DNA from: Metabacillus litoralis
Lineage (GTDB): Bacteria; Bacillota; Bacilli; Bacillales; Bacillaceae
Reading direction: 5' to 3'
DNA: 64,000 nucleotides
Assembly: GCF_003667825.1 (NCBI RefSeq)
Contig: NZ_CP033043.1
Location: 559,001-623,000, forward strand
Below are positions 43,681-51,484 of the stretch, piece after piece. Made by a program: the position numbers and the translations under genes. The notes under the pieces were generated by a model. It was given only the letters and a program-made list of their open reading frames with translations. It was not told where the DNA came from and made no database searches. How positions within the stretch are numbered: the first letter of the stretch is position 1; every line of letters starts with the position of its first letter.

Positions 43681-43833
43681 GTGTCTAGCTCCAGCAGTCT
43701 GACTTTTTGGCAAAAAAGTCAGATGCCTAGCCCCTCGAGGTCATAAGCCAATTTAGTATATAAGGCAAAGAGCGCCTTCTATTCTAAATCGTCTTATTGC
43801 CCGAGGCTGAACGAGGCGCTTGCGCTTTTCTTG
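43681..43833. repeat. Dispersed palindromic intergenic repeat (GTGTCTAGCTCCAGC...GCGCTTGCGCTTTTC type)
   Basis: The element starts GTGTCTAGCTCCAGC, contains CTAGCCCCTCGAGGTCATAA and ends GAGGCGCTTGCGCTTTTCTT. From general knowledge this is a repeat found many times between genes in Bacillaceae genomes. This copy carries an extra hairpin (TCTGACTTTTT/AAAAAGTCAGA, about 43698-43723) between the CCAGC and GCCTAGCCCC segments. It ends about ten bases from the patA stop and may act as its terminator. Confidence 0.75.
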
Positions 43834-43842
43834 ATAAATGAG

Positions 43843-44991
43843 CTACAGGCTTTTTAAATATTCCTCGATTCGATCCATAGCTTCAATTAATTGTTCCATT
43901 GAATAGGCATAAGATAGTCTTACATATCCTTCACCATATGTAGAAAAAGCACTACCTGGTACAAGGGCAACTCCGGCTTTTTCAACAAGAGAGAGAGCAA
44001 AGTCAAAGGAAGTTTGTTCAAACTTCTTAATACTTGGAAAAAGATAAAAAGCACCATTAGGTTTTATTACATCAAATCCCATTTTAACCAAGCGGCCATA
44101 AACGTAATCTAATCGCTCTTTATAGGCTGTTTTCATTTCCTCTGCATCATTTAATCCAGCTGTTAATGCTTCATATGCTGCTTTTTGAGAAATCGATGTT
44201 GCACACGATACATTATATTGGTGAACTTTTAATAAGTGTTTTGCTACAGAATGTGGTGCAAATAACAAACCAATTCTCCAACCTGTCATGCTGTGAGATT
44301 TTGACAGGCCATTAATAACAATTGTCTGCTCTCTAAGATAAGAAGCAATTGAGTTGTGTGTCCCGTTGTAAACTAACTCACTATAGATTTCATCCGATAA
44401 AACAAAAATATTTTTCCCTCTTAATAGGTTTGCAATTTTCTCAAGTTCATCACTACTAAGTGTTGCACCTGTAGGGTTTGATGGATATGGAAGAACAATA
44501 CATCTTGTTTTTTCTGTTATGTAAGAAGCGAGCAATTCAGCTGTTAATTTAAAATCATTTTCAGTTGTATCAACATATACTGGTACACCACCAGCCAATT
44601 TAATTAGTGGTTCATATCCAGGATATACAGGACTTGGCAATATGACTTCGCTACCTTCTTCTAATAAAGTCCGGAAAGTACAATCAATTGCTTGACTAGC
44701 CCCAACTGTAACAATCACTTCATTGTCAGGGGAGTAGGTAAGGCCGTATTTTTTTGAAACAAATTGGCATGCTGCTTCACGAAGCTCAAAAAAACCAGCA
44801 TTGTGCGTATACGTTGTAAAGTCATGCTGAATAGCAGTTACACCTGCATCTTTTACATGGCTAGGTGTGGTAAAGTCGGGTTGACCAATTGTTAAAGAGA
44901 TAACATTCTCATAGTCAGCAACCATGTTAAAGAACTTTCTAATGCCTGATAATTCAATTTCCTTAACTTTTGAGTTAACCAAATGCTCCAT
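43843..44991 (-). CDS. patA: PatA, aminotransferase (N-acetyl-L,L-diaminopimelate type)
   Basis: A 382-residue class I/II PLP aminotransferase. SGIRKFFNMVADYENVISLT is the typical start; PYPSNPTGATLS, LSDEIYSELVY and the PLP-Lys motif INGLSKSHSMTGWRIG follow, and the C-terminal Arg is in GYVRLSYAYSM. It matches B. subtilis PatA nearly end to end. Its role is transamination in the acetylated diaminopimelate/lysine pathway. The ATG follows AGGAGG on the minus strand. It is transcribed toward kinA, and the repeat element at 43681-43833 lies just past its stop. Confidence 0.93.
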   Translation of the reverse strand: MEHLVNSKVKEIELSGIRKFFNMVADYENVISLTIGQPDFTTPSHVKDAGVTAIQHDFTTYTHNAGFFELREAACQFVSKKYGLTYSPDNEVIVTVGASQAIDCTFRTLLEEGSEVILPSPVYPGYEPLIKLAGGVPVYVDTTENDFKLTAELLASYITEKTRCIVLPYPSNPTGATLSSDELEKIANLLRGKNIFVLSDEIYSELVYNGTHNSIASYLREQTIVINGLSKSHSMTGWRIGLLFAPHSVAKHLLKVHQYNVSCATSISQKAAYEALTAGLNDAEEMKTAYKERLDYVYGRLVKMGFDVIKPNGAFYLFPSIKKFEQTSFDFALSLVEKAGVALVPGSAFSTYGEGYVRLSYAYSMEQLIEAMDRIEEYLKSL

Positions 44992-45214
44992 ACTAAAAAA
45001 CCTCCTATAAATCTTTTTTAAGCATCAAATTACTAATCATATTAAATTGTGTAGAAGGTTAGTAAATTAATGAATGCAAGAATAAATGAACTAAAAAGTT
45101 TCATAACAGTTATTTTACCATTTTTCTTATACAAGTCATCCTTTTCTAACTCGTTTAGTCAATCTACAGAACGGGAATAGTAATAGAGAATGTAAAAAGA
45201 GGGTAGTGAAGAAA

Positions 45215-46183
45215 TTGATTAGAACTTTAGCAATAACAACAGAGGAAGAGATTATCTATGACCTACCTCTAAGTGAACTAAAAAAAGGAAACATAGAGTG
45301 GTATTGGGTTGACTTTCAGGAGCCAACCGATGATGAAGTGAAAAAGCTATCATCTTTTTTTCATTTCCACCCACTAGCTATTGAAGACTGCTTAGAGTTT
45401 GTTCAAAGACCTAAGATGGATTTTTATGACCATTATTTTTTTGTTGTCATTCATTCCATTAATCAACGTACATTAGAAGCGGATGAGATTGATCTTTTTG
45501 TTTCGAATCGCTTTATCGTTACTTTTCATAAAAACCCTGTTAGGGATATAACAAACATATGGCAACGTGTAAAAAAAGAAATGAGCCTTCAAAAAAGCCC
45601 AATGCAAATCTTGTATCAAATCGTGGACAAGATTGTTGATGAATATTTTCCTCCTGTTTACAAATTAGAAGATTCAATCAATCAGGTAGAAGATAATACT
45701 AGTGACCAAACAATAAGTGAACTCATGGAACAAGTATTTGATATTAGGTCAGAGTTAAATAAATTAAGAAGAACCATAGTCCCGATGAGAGACCTACTCT
45801 ATCGAATCATCTCCTCATCACGGTTGAATTCATTAAAGGAAAAGCATATTTATTTTCAAGACATTTATGATCACTTGTTAAAGCTAGTTGAAATGATTGA
45901 TGCAAACAGAGAATTATCTTCTGATATACGTGATAGCTATTTATCAATAAGTTCTGACCGCATGAACCGAGTGATGATGACGTTAACCGTTATGTCTTCA
46001 ATTTTTCTGCCTTTAACGTTTATTGCAGGAGTTTACGGTATGAATTTTCAATATATGCCTGAATTGACGGGGAAATATAGCTATTTTATTGTTCTTGGAC
46101 TTATGGGCTTAATTGGTCTTGGGATGGTATGGTTTTTCTATAAAATGGGATGGTTTCGATTCCATAAAGGAACAAAATTGTAA
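45215..46183 (+). CDS. corA: CorA-family magnesium transporter
   Basis: About 322 residues: a large N-terminal cytosolic alpha/beta domain, a long helix region (180-260) and two C-terminal membrane helices with the selectivity motif YGMNF between them (FIAGVYGMNFQYMPEL). It transports Mg2+ (or Co2+/Ni2+) as a pentamer. The TTG at 45215 is preferred: AAGAGGG is only two bases from the GTG at 45206 and about 11 from the TTG, and the resulting start MIRTLAIT suits the family. No M-box or Mg riboswitch is seen in the 215-bp space upstream. Confidence 0.92.
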   Translation: MIRTLAITTEEEIIYDLPLSELKKGNIEWYWVDFQEPTDDEVKKLSSFFHFHPLAIEDCLEFVQRPKMDFYDHYFFVVIHSINQRTLEADEIDLFVSNRFIVTFHKNPVRDITNIWQRVKKEMSLQKSPMQILYQIVDKIVDEYFPPVYKLEDSINQVEDNTSDQTISELMEQVFDIRSELNKLRRTIVPMRDLLYRIISSSRLNSLKEKHIYFQDIYDHLLKLVEMIDANRELSSDIRDSYLSISSDRMNRVMMTLTVMSSIFLPLTFIAGVYGMNFQYMPELTGKYSYFIVLGLMGLIGLGMVWFFYKMGWFRFHKGTKL

Positions 46184-46262
46184 CAACGGACAAATATCTT
46201 TTGTACTCTACGAACTATATAGTAAGATACAATTAGTACTTATTTACTAGAAGAGGTGGTAA

Positions 46263-46454
46263 ATGATGAATGATATGAACTCATTATTAACCGAAGAAGA
46301 ACAAAAAATCATTACGAAATTAGAATCAGAAATGCTTTTTGCCCTTACTGTCGCACATATGACTTTTTATAAAAATGAAATCCAAGCAATCATTTCACAG
46401 GCAAAACGTAGAAATTCCTTTCTTGAGAAGCTCGAAAAAGAAGCTTTAGTATAA
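46263..46454 (+). CDS. Hypothetical 62-63-residue helical protein
   Basis: A small, helical, charged protein (EEEQKIITKLESEMLFALTV and NSFLEKLEKEALV) with no membrane anchor. AAGAGGTGG lies just before two in-frame ATGs (46263, 46266). I do not recognise a family. It ends at a strong terminator and is probably a single-gene unit behind corA. Confidence 0.65.
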   Translation: MMNDMNSLLTEEEQKIITKLESEMLFALTVAHMTFYKNEIQAIISQAKRRNSFLEKLEKEALV

Positions 46455-46506
46455 AAATGAGGTTCCTTCATGACTTGAGAAAAAGTCTAAAAGGGAACCT
46501 CATTTT
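46455..46506 (+). terminator. Terminator after the 46263 gene
   Basis: AAAATGAGGTTCC pairs with GGAACCTCATTTTT over a loop of about 25 bases. Confidence 0.8.
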
Positions 46507-46578
46507 TATTTGAGTGATAATGACTATCATCCTAAGTAATTCTTCATAAGGAATATGATAGGTCTTTTTAATTAGTTC

Positions 46579-46707
46579 TTATTGATTACGAGGGCGTGTT
46601 TTTTCTGCCTTTTTATTTGTAGAAGTAAGTTCTTTTGAGAACTCAGGGTCTGTTAAAGGTTTTGCTGTTTGAAGACCTGATTTTGTACGTACATTTCTCT
46701 TTGTCAT
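46579..46707 (-). CDS. 42-residue basic protein
   Basis: A very small gene with an excellent AGGAGG seven bases before its ATG: MTKRNVRTKSGLQTAKPLTD, PEFSKELTSTNKKAEKTRPRNQ. It is strongly basic and hydrophilic, with no predicted membrane segment. The N-terminal pattern and size suggest a small spore-associated or nucleic-acid-binding protein, but I do not recognise the family and claim no function. It is convergent with the 46263 gene and divergent from the DinB-like gene. Confidence 0.65.
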   Translation of the reverse strand: MTKRNVRTKSGLQTAKPLTDPEFSKELTSTNKKAEKTRPRNQ

Positions 46708-46839
46708 GTATGTGCCTCCTAAAATAATCTAACAATACTCTTTTATTTTTAACGAATCATATCATTTTATTTTAGCAATTTCTACCTTAATGGAGGTATG
46801 ATAGAAGAAAGGTGTTTCTGAAAAGAGGAGGTTTAATTA

Positions 46840-47316
46840 ATGAATAATCACAGTTTAAGTATTGCTTATCACAAGTGGGCAACTCTAAAGGTGGTAGGGC
46901 ATATCCGAACCTTACCCAAAGAGATACATAAACAAGAAATAAAAAGTGTGTTCCCCTCATTATTTGATACATTATTACACATGTTAGAGGTAGATGAACT
47001 ATGGCTAACAAGAATAAAAAATAGAGCAATTAGTGTAAATGAAAATAATACAATTGAACAACTATTTGCAAATTATGTAGCGTTATTAAATGAATATGAA
47101 CAACTAGGCCATGATGTTTTGGATCGATTAGTTACATATAAAAGCTCAGAGGGAATAGAATATGAAAATATATGTTATGAGATTATTCAACATGTAGTAA
47201 ACCATGGTACCTATCATAGAGGAAATATTTCAGCTATGTTAAGACAATTAGGAAATAAAACAATATCTACAGATTATATTTATTTTCTTAGAGAGAGAGC
47301 GGACATAGAAAGGTAG
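46840..47316 (+). CDS. DinB-family metal-dependent protein
   Basis: A 158-residue four-helix-bundle protein with the three metal-binding histidines of the DinB/YfiT fold: one in FDTLLHMLEVDELWL and two in IQHVVNHGTYHRGNI (HxxxH). Members include thiol S-transferases such as bacillithiol transferases and proteins of unknown role; despite the name, most have no proven function in DNA damage. AGAGGAGG precedes the ATG. A terminator follows, shared with the convergent gene. Confidence 0.85.
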   Translation: MNNHSLSIAYHKWATLKVVGHIRTLPKEIHKQEIKSVFPSLFDTLLHMLEVDELWLTRIKNRAISVNENNTIEQLFANYVALLNEYEQLGHDVLDRLVTYKSSEGIEYENICYEIIQHVVNHGTYHRGNISAMLRQLGNKTISTDYIYFLRERADIER

Positions 47317-47320
47317 CACA

Positions 47321-47346
47321 AAAGGAACCGTAACAACGGTTCCTTT
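47321..47346. terminator. Bidirectional terminator between the DinB-like and coat-like genes
   Basis: AAAGGAACCGT-TAACA-ACGGTTCCTTT, a perfect 10-11-bp stem with short A/T tracts. Confidence 0.75.
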
Positions 47347-47351
47347 AAGTG

Positions 47352-47795
47352 TTAACGACAACTAAATGATTGAATACGATCTAAATCAATACCAAAATAA
47401 ACCCAACGATATTGACGTCTGCGCCAACGATATCCCGCGATAGAGTTGCGCCCTACAAATGTTGGATAAAACCAGAAGCCACGTCCATTGTTTAAACGAA
47501 TAAATGTGTATCGATATAAACAACCACGAATTCCACCTGGATCTACAGCAAATACACTTGCTTGACCTTGTGATTGAAGTGGTGGAATTTCACTTGGTGG
47601 TGGACCAGGGGGAGGACCTGCTTGATCAAACCCACCTCCAAACCCACCTTGACCGTAGCCAGGTGGTCCAAATGGAGCTTGTTGATCAAAATCATTTTGT
47701 GGACCAAAAGGATATTGATCAAAACCATTACCAACCGGTGGCCCATAAGGCGGGAATCCGGGCACTTGAATTGAAAACTGACGATATGGATACAT
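47352..47795 (-). CDS. Gly/Pro/Gln-rich protein with a conserved C-terminal domain, possibly spore coat
   Basis: About 147 residues. Residues 1-80 are low-complexity (GPPGYGQGGFGGGFDQAG, PPPGPPPSE). The C-terminal half, GGIRGCLYRYTFIRLNNGRG then FWFYPTFVGRNSIAGYRW and FGIDLDRIQSFSC, is a compact aromatic domain shared by several Bacillus proteins of unknown function. No signal peptide. Composition and genus context suggest a spore surface component, but this is only inference. The ATG at 47795 follows AAAGGAGAG; the frame extends a few codons upstream without need. Confidence 0.7.
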   Translation of the reverse strand: MYPYRQFSIQVPGFPPYGPPVGNGFDQYPFGPQNDFDQQAPFGPPGYGQGGFGGGFDQAGPPPGPPPSEIPPLQSQGQASVFAVDPGGIRGCLYRYTFIRLNNGRGFWFYPTFVGRNSIAGYRWRRRQYRWVYFGIDLDRIQSFSCR

Positions 47796-47921
47796 ATTTT
47801 TCTCTCCTTTCATGAACCTTCGTATTACAATATGCCATAAAACTAGATAGGTGAGTGTCCCGGATTTGTTTTTTTATTGATAAGTGAGGCAGGTTATTTT
47901 TTCTGATAAAGCACGGTGGAA

Positions 47922-47964
47922 TAAAAAAAGATAATGAAAAAGAAATTTCTTCTCCATTATCTTT
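47922..47964 (-). terminator. Terminator after the GGDEF gene
   Basis: On the minus strand AAAGATAATG...CATTATCTTT, with imperfect inner pairing, then TTTTTTA. Confidence 0.75.
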
Positions 47965-47969
47965 ACTTA

Positions 47970-48959
47970 TTATTGTTGCGGTGTACAACAATCTCTTTTA
48001 GCATTTAAATCATAGCTAACATAACAGCTATCTTCTTGTAACTTACAGAGTTTCTTTACTTCTGCAGCAATTTTACTAATCTCATCAATTGAATGGTAAA
48101 TATGATTTTGATTTGTAATAGTAGCTATAGAGAGAGCTACTAATGGTATTTTGTTGAACTTACCGTTACGGTCTTTAGTGTAAACATACTTATTGTTCCA
48201 GTCATGAGGGTCATAATATTGTTTAATGCGAATTTCATATTCTTGGATAATAAGCTGGCAAATCTCTTCATAATGGTAATGAGGAAGAATTGCTACAAAA
48301 TCATCTCCACCAATGTGTCCAACAAAGGCATCTCTATCATCAATTAATAGAATGTTTTTGCTTAATAGGTTGGCTACTTCTTTTATTAACAAATCACCCT
48401 TTTTAAATCCATATGTGTCGTTGTATTCCTTGAAATGATCAAGGTCAACATAAAGAAATGAAAATTCTTTTTGTTTATTTTTCAGAAATTCATTCATCTT
48501 TTCTTCAATAAGAACATTTCCAGGTAATCCTGATAAGGGGTTAGTATACATTGCTTGATTTACTTGTACTTCTGCTAGTTTAATGAGCAGGTTTTTAATG
48601 CTGACTATCCCCTTTAGCATTTGATCTTTCGTTACAACTACATAATCATACAGGTTTTTTTGGCTTCGTCCCATTGCTTTTGAACTAACGACAGCAATCG
48701 ATTCAGTATGTTCGACCATAAGTGGAGCTGTGTCCATGACTAGGTCAATTGATCTCCCCATAAAAAGATCAAAACCGTATTTGGTAGAAATTTTCTGGTA
48801 AAATTGTGCTTTCATGACAAGTCCAACTGGTTGATTTTCACTGGCAACGACGATTCCTTCAAGATCGGGTAAATCTTCAAAAATCTGATTTACCTCAGAA
48901 CTCTTGGTTTTAATTGAAACAACTGGTACGTTTTCGATAATATCTCCTATGGTTACCAT
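47970..48959 (-). CDS. GGDEF-domain protein with an N-terminal CBS-like region
   Basis: A 329-residue soluble protein. Residues 1-145 look like a CBS pair (MVTIGDIIENVPVVSIKTKS, DYVVVTKDQMLKGIVSIKNL). The GGDEF domain (about 150-310) has LYVDLDHFKEYND and the active-site loop HIGGDDFVAIL, an accepted variant. No RxxD inhibition site is seen five residues before the loop. It probably makes c-di-GMP in response to a nucleotide or metabolite bound by the CBS part. GTAACCATAGGAG precedes the start on the minus strand. It ends RDCCTPQQ, a Cys pair of unknown meaning. Confidence 0.82.
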   Translation of the reverse strand: MVTIGDIIENVPVVSIKTKSSEVNQIFEDLPDLEGIVVASENQPVGLVMKAQFYQKISTKYGFDLFMGRSIDLVMDTAPLMVEHTESIAVVSSKAMGRSQKNLYDYVVVTKDQMLKGIVSIKNLLIKLAEVQVNQAMYTNPLSGLPGNVLIEEKMNEFLKNKQKEFSFLYVDLDHFKEYNDTYGFKKGDLLIKEVANLLSKNILLIDDRDAFVGHIGGDDFVAILPHYHYEEICQLIIQEYEIRIKQYYDPHDWNNKYVYTKDRNGKFNKIPLVALSIATITNQNHIYHSIDEISKIAAEVKKLCKLQEDSCYVSYDLNAKRDCCTPQQ

Positions 48960-49195
48960 TTATTCACGACTCCTATTTGATGAACAGGCTGATGTATTAC
49001 CTACTATTTTACTATAAAAACAGCAAATTTTTGTTAAATAAATGTAAATTTTTCAATTTTGAAAAATAATATAAATGATTTCTCTTATTCAAATGAAGTA
49101 AATAGGTATAAATATCTATATTGCTTTTTTTCCTAAAACATTGATATCCTATACTTATTATAAGAATTATTGAATATCATCATTGGAGGATCATT

Positions 49196-50443
49196 TTGTT
49201 ATCACTTATAAAACCACTTATTGTGAATATTACCATTTTATTTTCATTAACATTTAATGCTAATTTGTTCTTACCATTTCAAAAAAACGTTAAACTAACC
49301 TTAAAATATAAATCAATATATGGTTTTTTAGGTGCATTTGGTGCATTGTTATGTATGGCTTATCCTATAGAGACGTTAGGAGAAACAAATTTTGATTTGC
49401 GTATGATTGCTATTATGGTTGTAACCTTATATGCTGGGTGGATTCCTGGGAGTATTATTGTTACGATTGTATCAATTGCCCGATTTATTATCGGAGGATC
49501 TTTTTTACATATTGGAATTATTGTTTCTATAGGTGCTTTTGTTATTTCTTTATTGTTTAGAAAACAGTATTTGAATGCAACAAATCGTTTTGTAAGTGCT
49601 TCATATATTTCAATAATTTATTTTTTATTTTATATAATCGTGATTTATATTAATATCGATTTCTTAGATGCGAAGTTTTACTATATTTATTTTTTAGCCT
49701 TTTATGGTACATATATGGCTACGATCTTTATCATTGAAACCTTAATGAAGTCCAATAAACAATTTGATGAAATGGTTTATATGGATAAGCTGACAACAAC
49801 AGGTCAAATGGCAGCATCAATTGCTCATGAAATACGAAATCCTATCACAACTGTAAGAGGTTTTATCCAGTTAATTCAACAAGATACTGTTGATCAAAAA
49901 TTAAAAAGGTTTGCTCCTCTTATACTGGAGGAATTGGATCGCACAAATAATATCATTACTAATTATTTGAAGTTAGCGAAACCAGAGTCTTTTGAATTAA
50001 CGAAGGTAGAACTAAATGCAATCCTAAGTGATTCTATAGAATTATTACGTCCTTTAGGCACCTTCTCAAACGTATCCATTGAGTTTACTCCTTGTAAAGA
50101 AAGTTGTTTTGTAAATGGGAATATACAGCATATAAAACAATCTTTACTAAATATTATAAAAAATGCGATCGAGTCCATTGAAGAATATGGAATGATCGTT
50201 ATTCGAACTGATATAGATCGAAATGAAGGAAGGGCTGTTATTACCATTGAAGATAATGGAAAAGGGATGACAAAAGAAGAGTTAAAGCATATTGGTTTAC
50301 CTTTTTACACAACGAAAACAAAAGGTACAGGTTTAGGAAGTATGATCACAAATCGGCTAATTCGACAAATTGGAGGAACGATAGAATATAGTAGTGAATT
50401 AGGAAAAGGAACTGCTGTTACAGTTACTTTTCAATTAGTCTAG
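49196..50443 (+). CDS. KinB-like membrane sporulation histidine kinase (5TM-5TMR_LYT sensor)
   Basis: A 415-residue kinase: about six membrane helices (1-185), then HisKA with ASIAHEIRNPITTVRGFIQL (phospho-His211) and an ATPase domain with N box IKNAIESIEE, G1 EDNGKGMT and G2 GTGLGSMIT. The DHp core and short multi-helix sensor match KinB/KinD-type kinases that feed the Spo0A phosphorelay. It starts with TTG, five bases after GGAGGA. The G2 box GTGLGSM (usually GLGL) is slightly unusual. No adjacent lipoprotein like KapB is present, so kinB orthology is uncertain. Confidence 0.82.
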   Translation: MLSLIKPLIVNITILFSLTFNANLFLPFQKNVKLTLKYKSIYGFLGAFGALLCMAYPIETLGETNFDLRMIAIMVVTLYAGWIPGSIIVTIVSIARFIIGGSFLHIGIIVSIGAFVISLLFRKQYLNATNRFVSASYISIIYFLFYIIVIYINIDFLDAKFYYIYFLAFYGTYMATIFIIETLMKSNKQFDEMVYMDKLTTTGQMAASIAHEIRNPITTVRGFIQLIQQDTVDQKLKRFAPLILEELDRTNNIITNYLKLAKPESFELTKVELNAILSDSIELLRPLGTFSNVSIEFTPCKESCFVNGNIQHIKQSLLNIIKNAIESIEEYGMIVIRTDIDRNEGRAVITIEDNGKGMTKEELKHIGLPFYTTKTKGTGLGSMITNRLIRQIGGTIEYSSELGKGTAVTVTFQLV

Positions 50444-50490
50444 CTGTTACTTTTAATAAATAAAAAGCTAACAACTCTTTGTCATCTTCA

Positions 50491-50537
50491 GACTGTAGAC
50501 AAACTCGATAAAAATCGGGCTTGCCTAGAGTCTTTTT
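50491..50537 (+). terminator. Terminator after the KinB-like gene
   Basis: A long imperfect stem (50491-50509/50514-50532, 15 of 19 paired) with an AAAA loop and a T-run at 50533-50537. Confidence 0.7.
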
Positions 50538-50563
50538 ATTTTGGTTTGAGGTGGAAAGCTGGC

Positions 50564-50692
50564 TGTTGATTTCCGTTCCAGGCTTCGCTTTCCGGGGGGC
50601 TGGCGGTGAGCCTCCTCGTCGGTAGCTCCTGCGGGGTCTCACCTGTCCAGCTGCTCCCGCAGGAGTCTGCGCGCCTTCCACTTCAATCAACA
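50564..50692. repeat. GC-rich palindromic repeat element (129 bp)
   Basis: TGTTGATT at the left (50564-50571) is inverted as AATCAACA at the right (50685-50692). Inside, CTCCTGCGGG (50626-50635) pairs with CCCGCAGGAG (50656-50665). The GC content is about 60%, far above its surroundings. From general knowledge the pattern (TTGATTTCCGTTCCAGGC ... CTCCCGCAGGAGTC ... CCACTTCAATCAACA) is a dispersed intergenic repeat of many Bacillus genomes. The rest of the 530-bp gap 50444-50972 holds only hairpins; no gene is supported. Confidence 0.8.
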
Positions 50693-50887
50693 GAAACTTT
50701 AAATTTTATGTGCAGCAGTAATAAAACATAATATAAAATGGACTTATATAGCGCATGGGGTTGGAGAGGTCCTGAAGTATTCCACGACCAACAAAGAAGG
50801 ATGGACATGGGAGGGGCCAGTTAAAGCATAAAAAGCATAAAAACAGTCTATACGGGGTGTCTTTTCTAATAAAAAAGCCAACTCAAA

Positions 50888-50971
50888 GACAAAAGGGGTT
50901 TGAAATATGACCTTTCCAAACCCCCTTTCGTCTACAATCTGAAGCTGACAACTCTATGTCAGCTTCTTTTT
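50888..50971. terminator. Two consecutive hairpins before the lipoprotein gene
   Basis: GACAAAAGGGGTTTG (50888-50902) pairs with CAAACCCCCTTTCGTC (50917-50932). GAAGCTGACA (50941-50950) pairs with TGTCAGCTTC (50957-50966), followed by TTTTT on the plus strand. They separate the repeat region from the convergent lipoprotein gene. Confidence 0.65.
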
Positions 50972-50972
50972 A

Positions 50973-51371
50973 TTATCGTTGTAATTTTTCGACCTTTTGG
51001 GTTGTTAAGTCTACCATGTACCATGCTTCACTATTTTCTTTTTCACCATCAAGTGAATATACATGGATTATATAATGGCCATTTTCTAAGTGATCATATT
51101 GAACAATTGTGTTTTCATTATGTTCCGAACCTATCTTCTTCTTAACTAATTTCTCAGCTTCAGTAGGATGTAGCGGATCATCGTTTTCATCTAAATTTAC
51201 TTCTTCTCTTGATTCAACTAGTAGGTCATCATTTCTCTTTATTTCATCGTTTCCTGTTTGAAGTAAGCCTTGTTCCTGCTCTACTTCTGATCCATTCATT
51301 GCTTCATCTTGGTTATTCGTATTACAAGCTGTACAAAGTAGAACAGTCATAAATATAACAAGATATTTCAT
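50973..51371 (-). CDS. Hypothetical acidic lipoprotein
   Basis: About 132 residues: signal MKYLVIFMTVLLCTACNTN with lipobox Cys, a long acidic linker (residues 25-70) and a C-terminal ~60-residue domain (HPTEAEKLVKKKIG, HYIIHVYSLDGEKEN, AWYMVDLTTQKVEKL) that looks like one PepSY/YpeB-type repeat. GAGGTGG lies just before the ATG at 51371. Function unknown; exposed on the outer face of the membrane. Confidence 0.7.
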   Translation of the reverse strand: MKYLVIFMTVLLCTACNTNNQDEAMNGSEVEQEQGLLQTGNDEIKRNDDLLVESREEVNLDENDDPLHPTEAEKLVKKKIGSEHNENTIVQYDHLENGHYIIHVYSLDGEKENSEAWYMVDLTTQKVEKLQR

Positions 51372-51484
51372 AATCCACCTCGCGACTTTTATCATAACTC
51401 ATGCTTATTTTGTTAAATCAGCGTGCAATTTATTCGAAATGAGTACGGATCAAAAAATAAAAAAGACAGACATATCCGTCTGTC

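Noticed and set aside
47504..47815. Several overlapping frames on both strands over the Gly/Pro-rich gene
   Set aside because: They are shadows caused by the repetitive composition of the minus-strand gene at 47352-47795.
50739..50825. 28-codon frame (MDLYSAWGWRGPEVFHDQQR...) next to the GC-rich repeat
   Set aside because: No ribosome binding site and no family resemblance.
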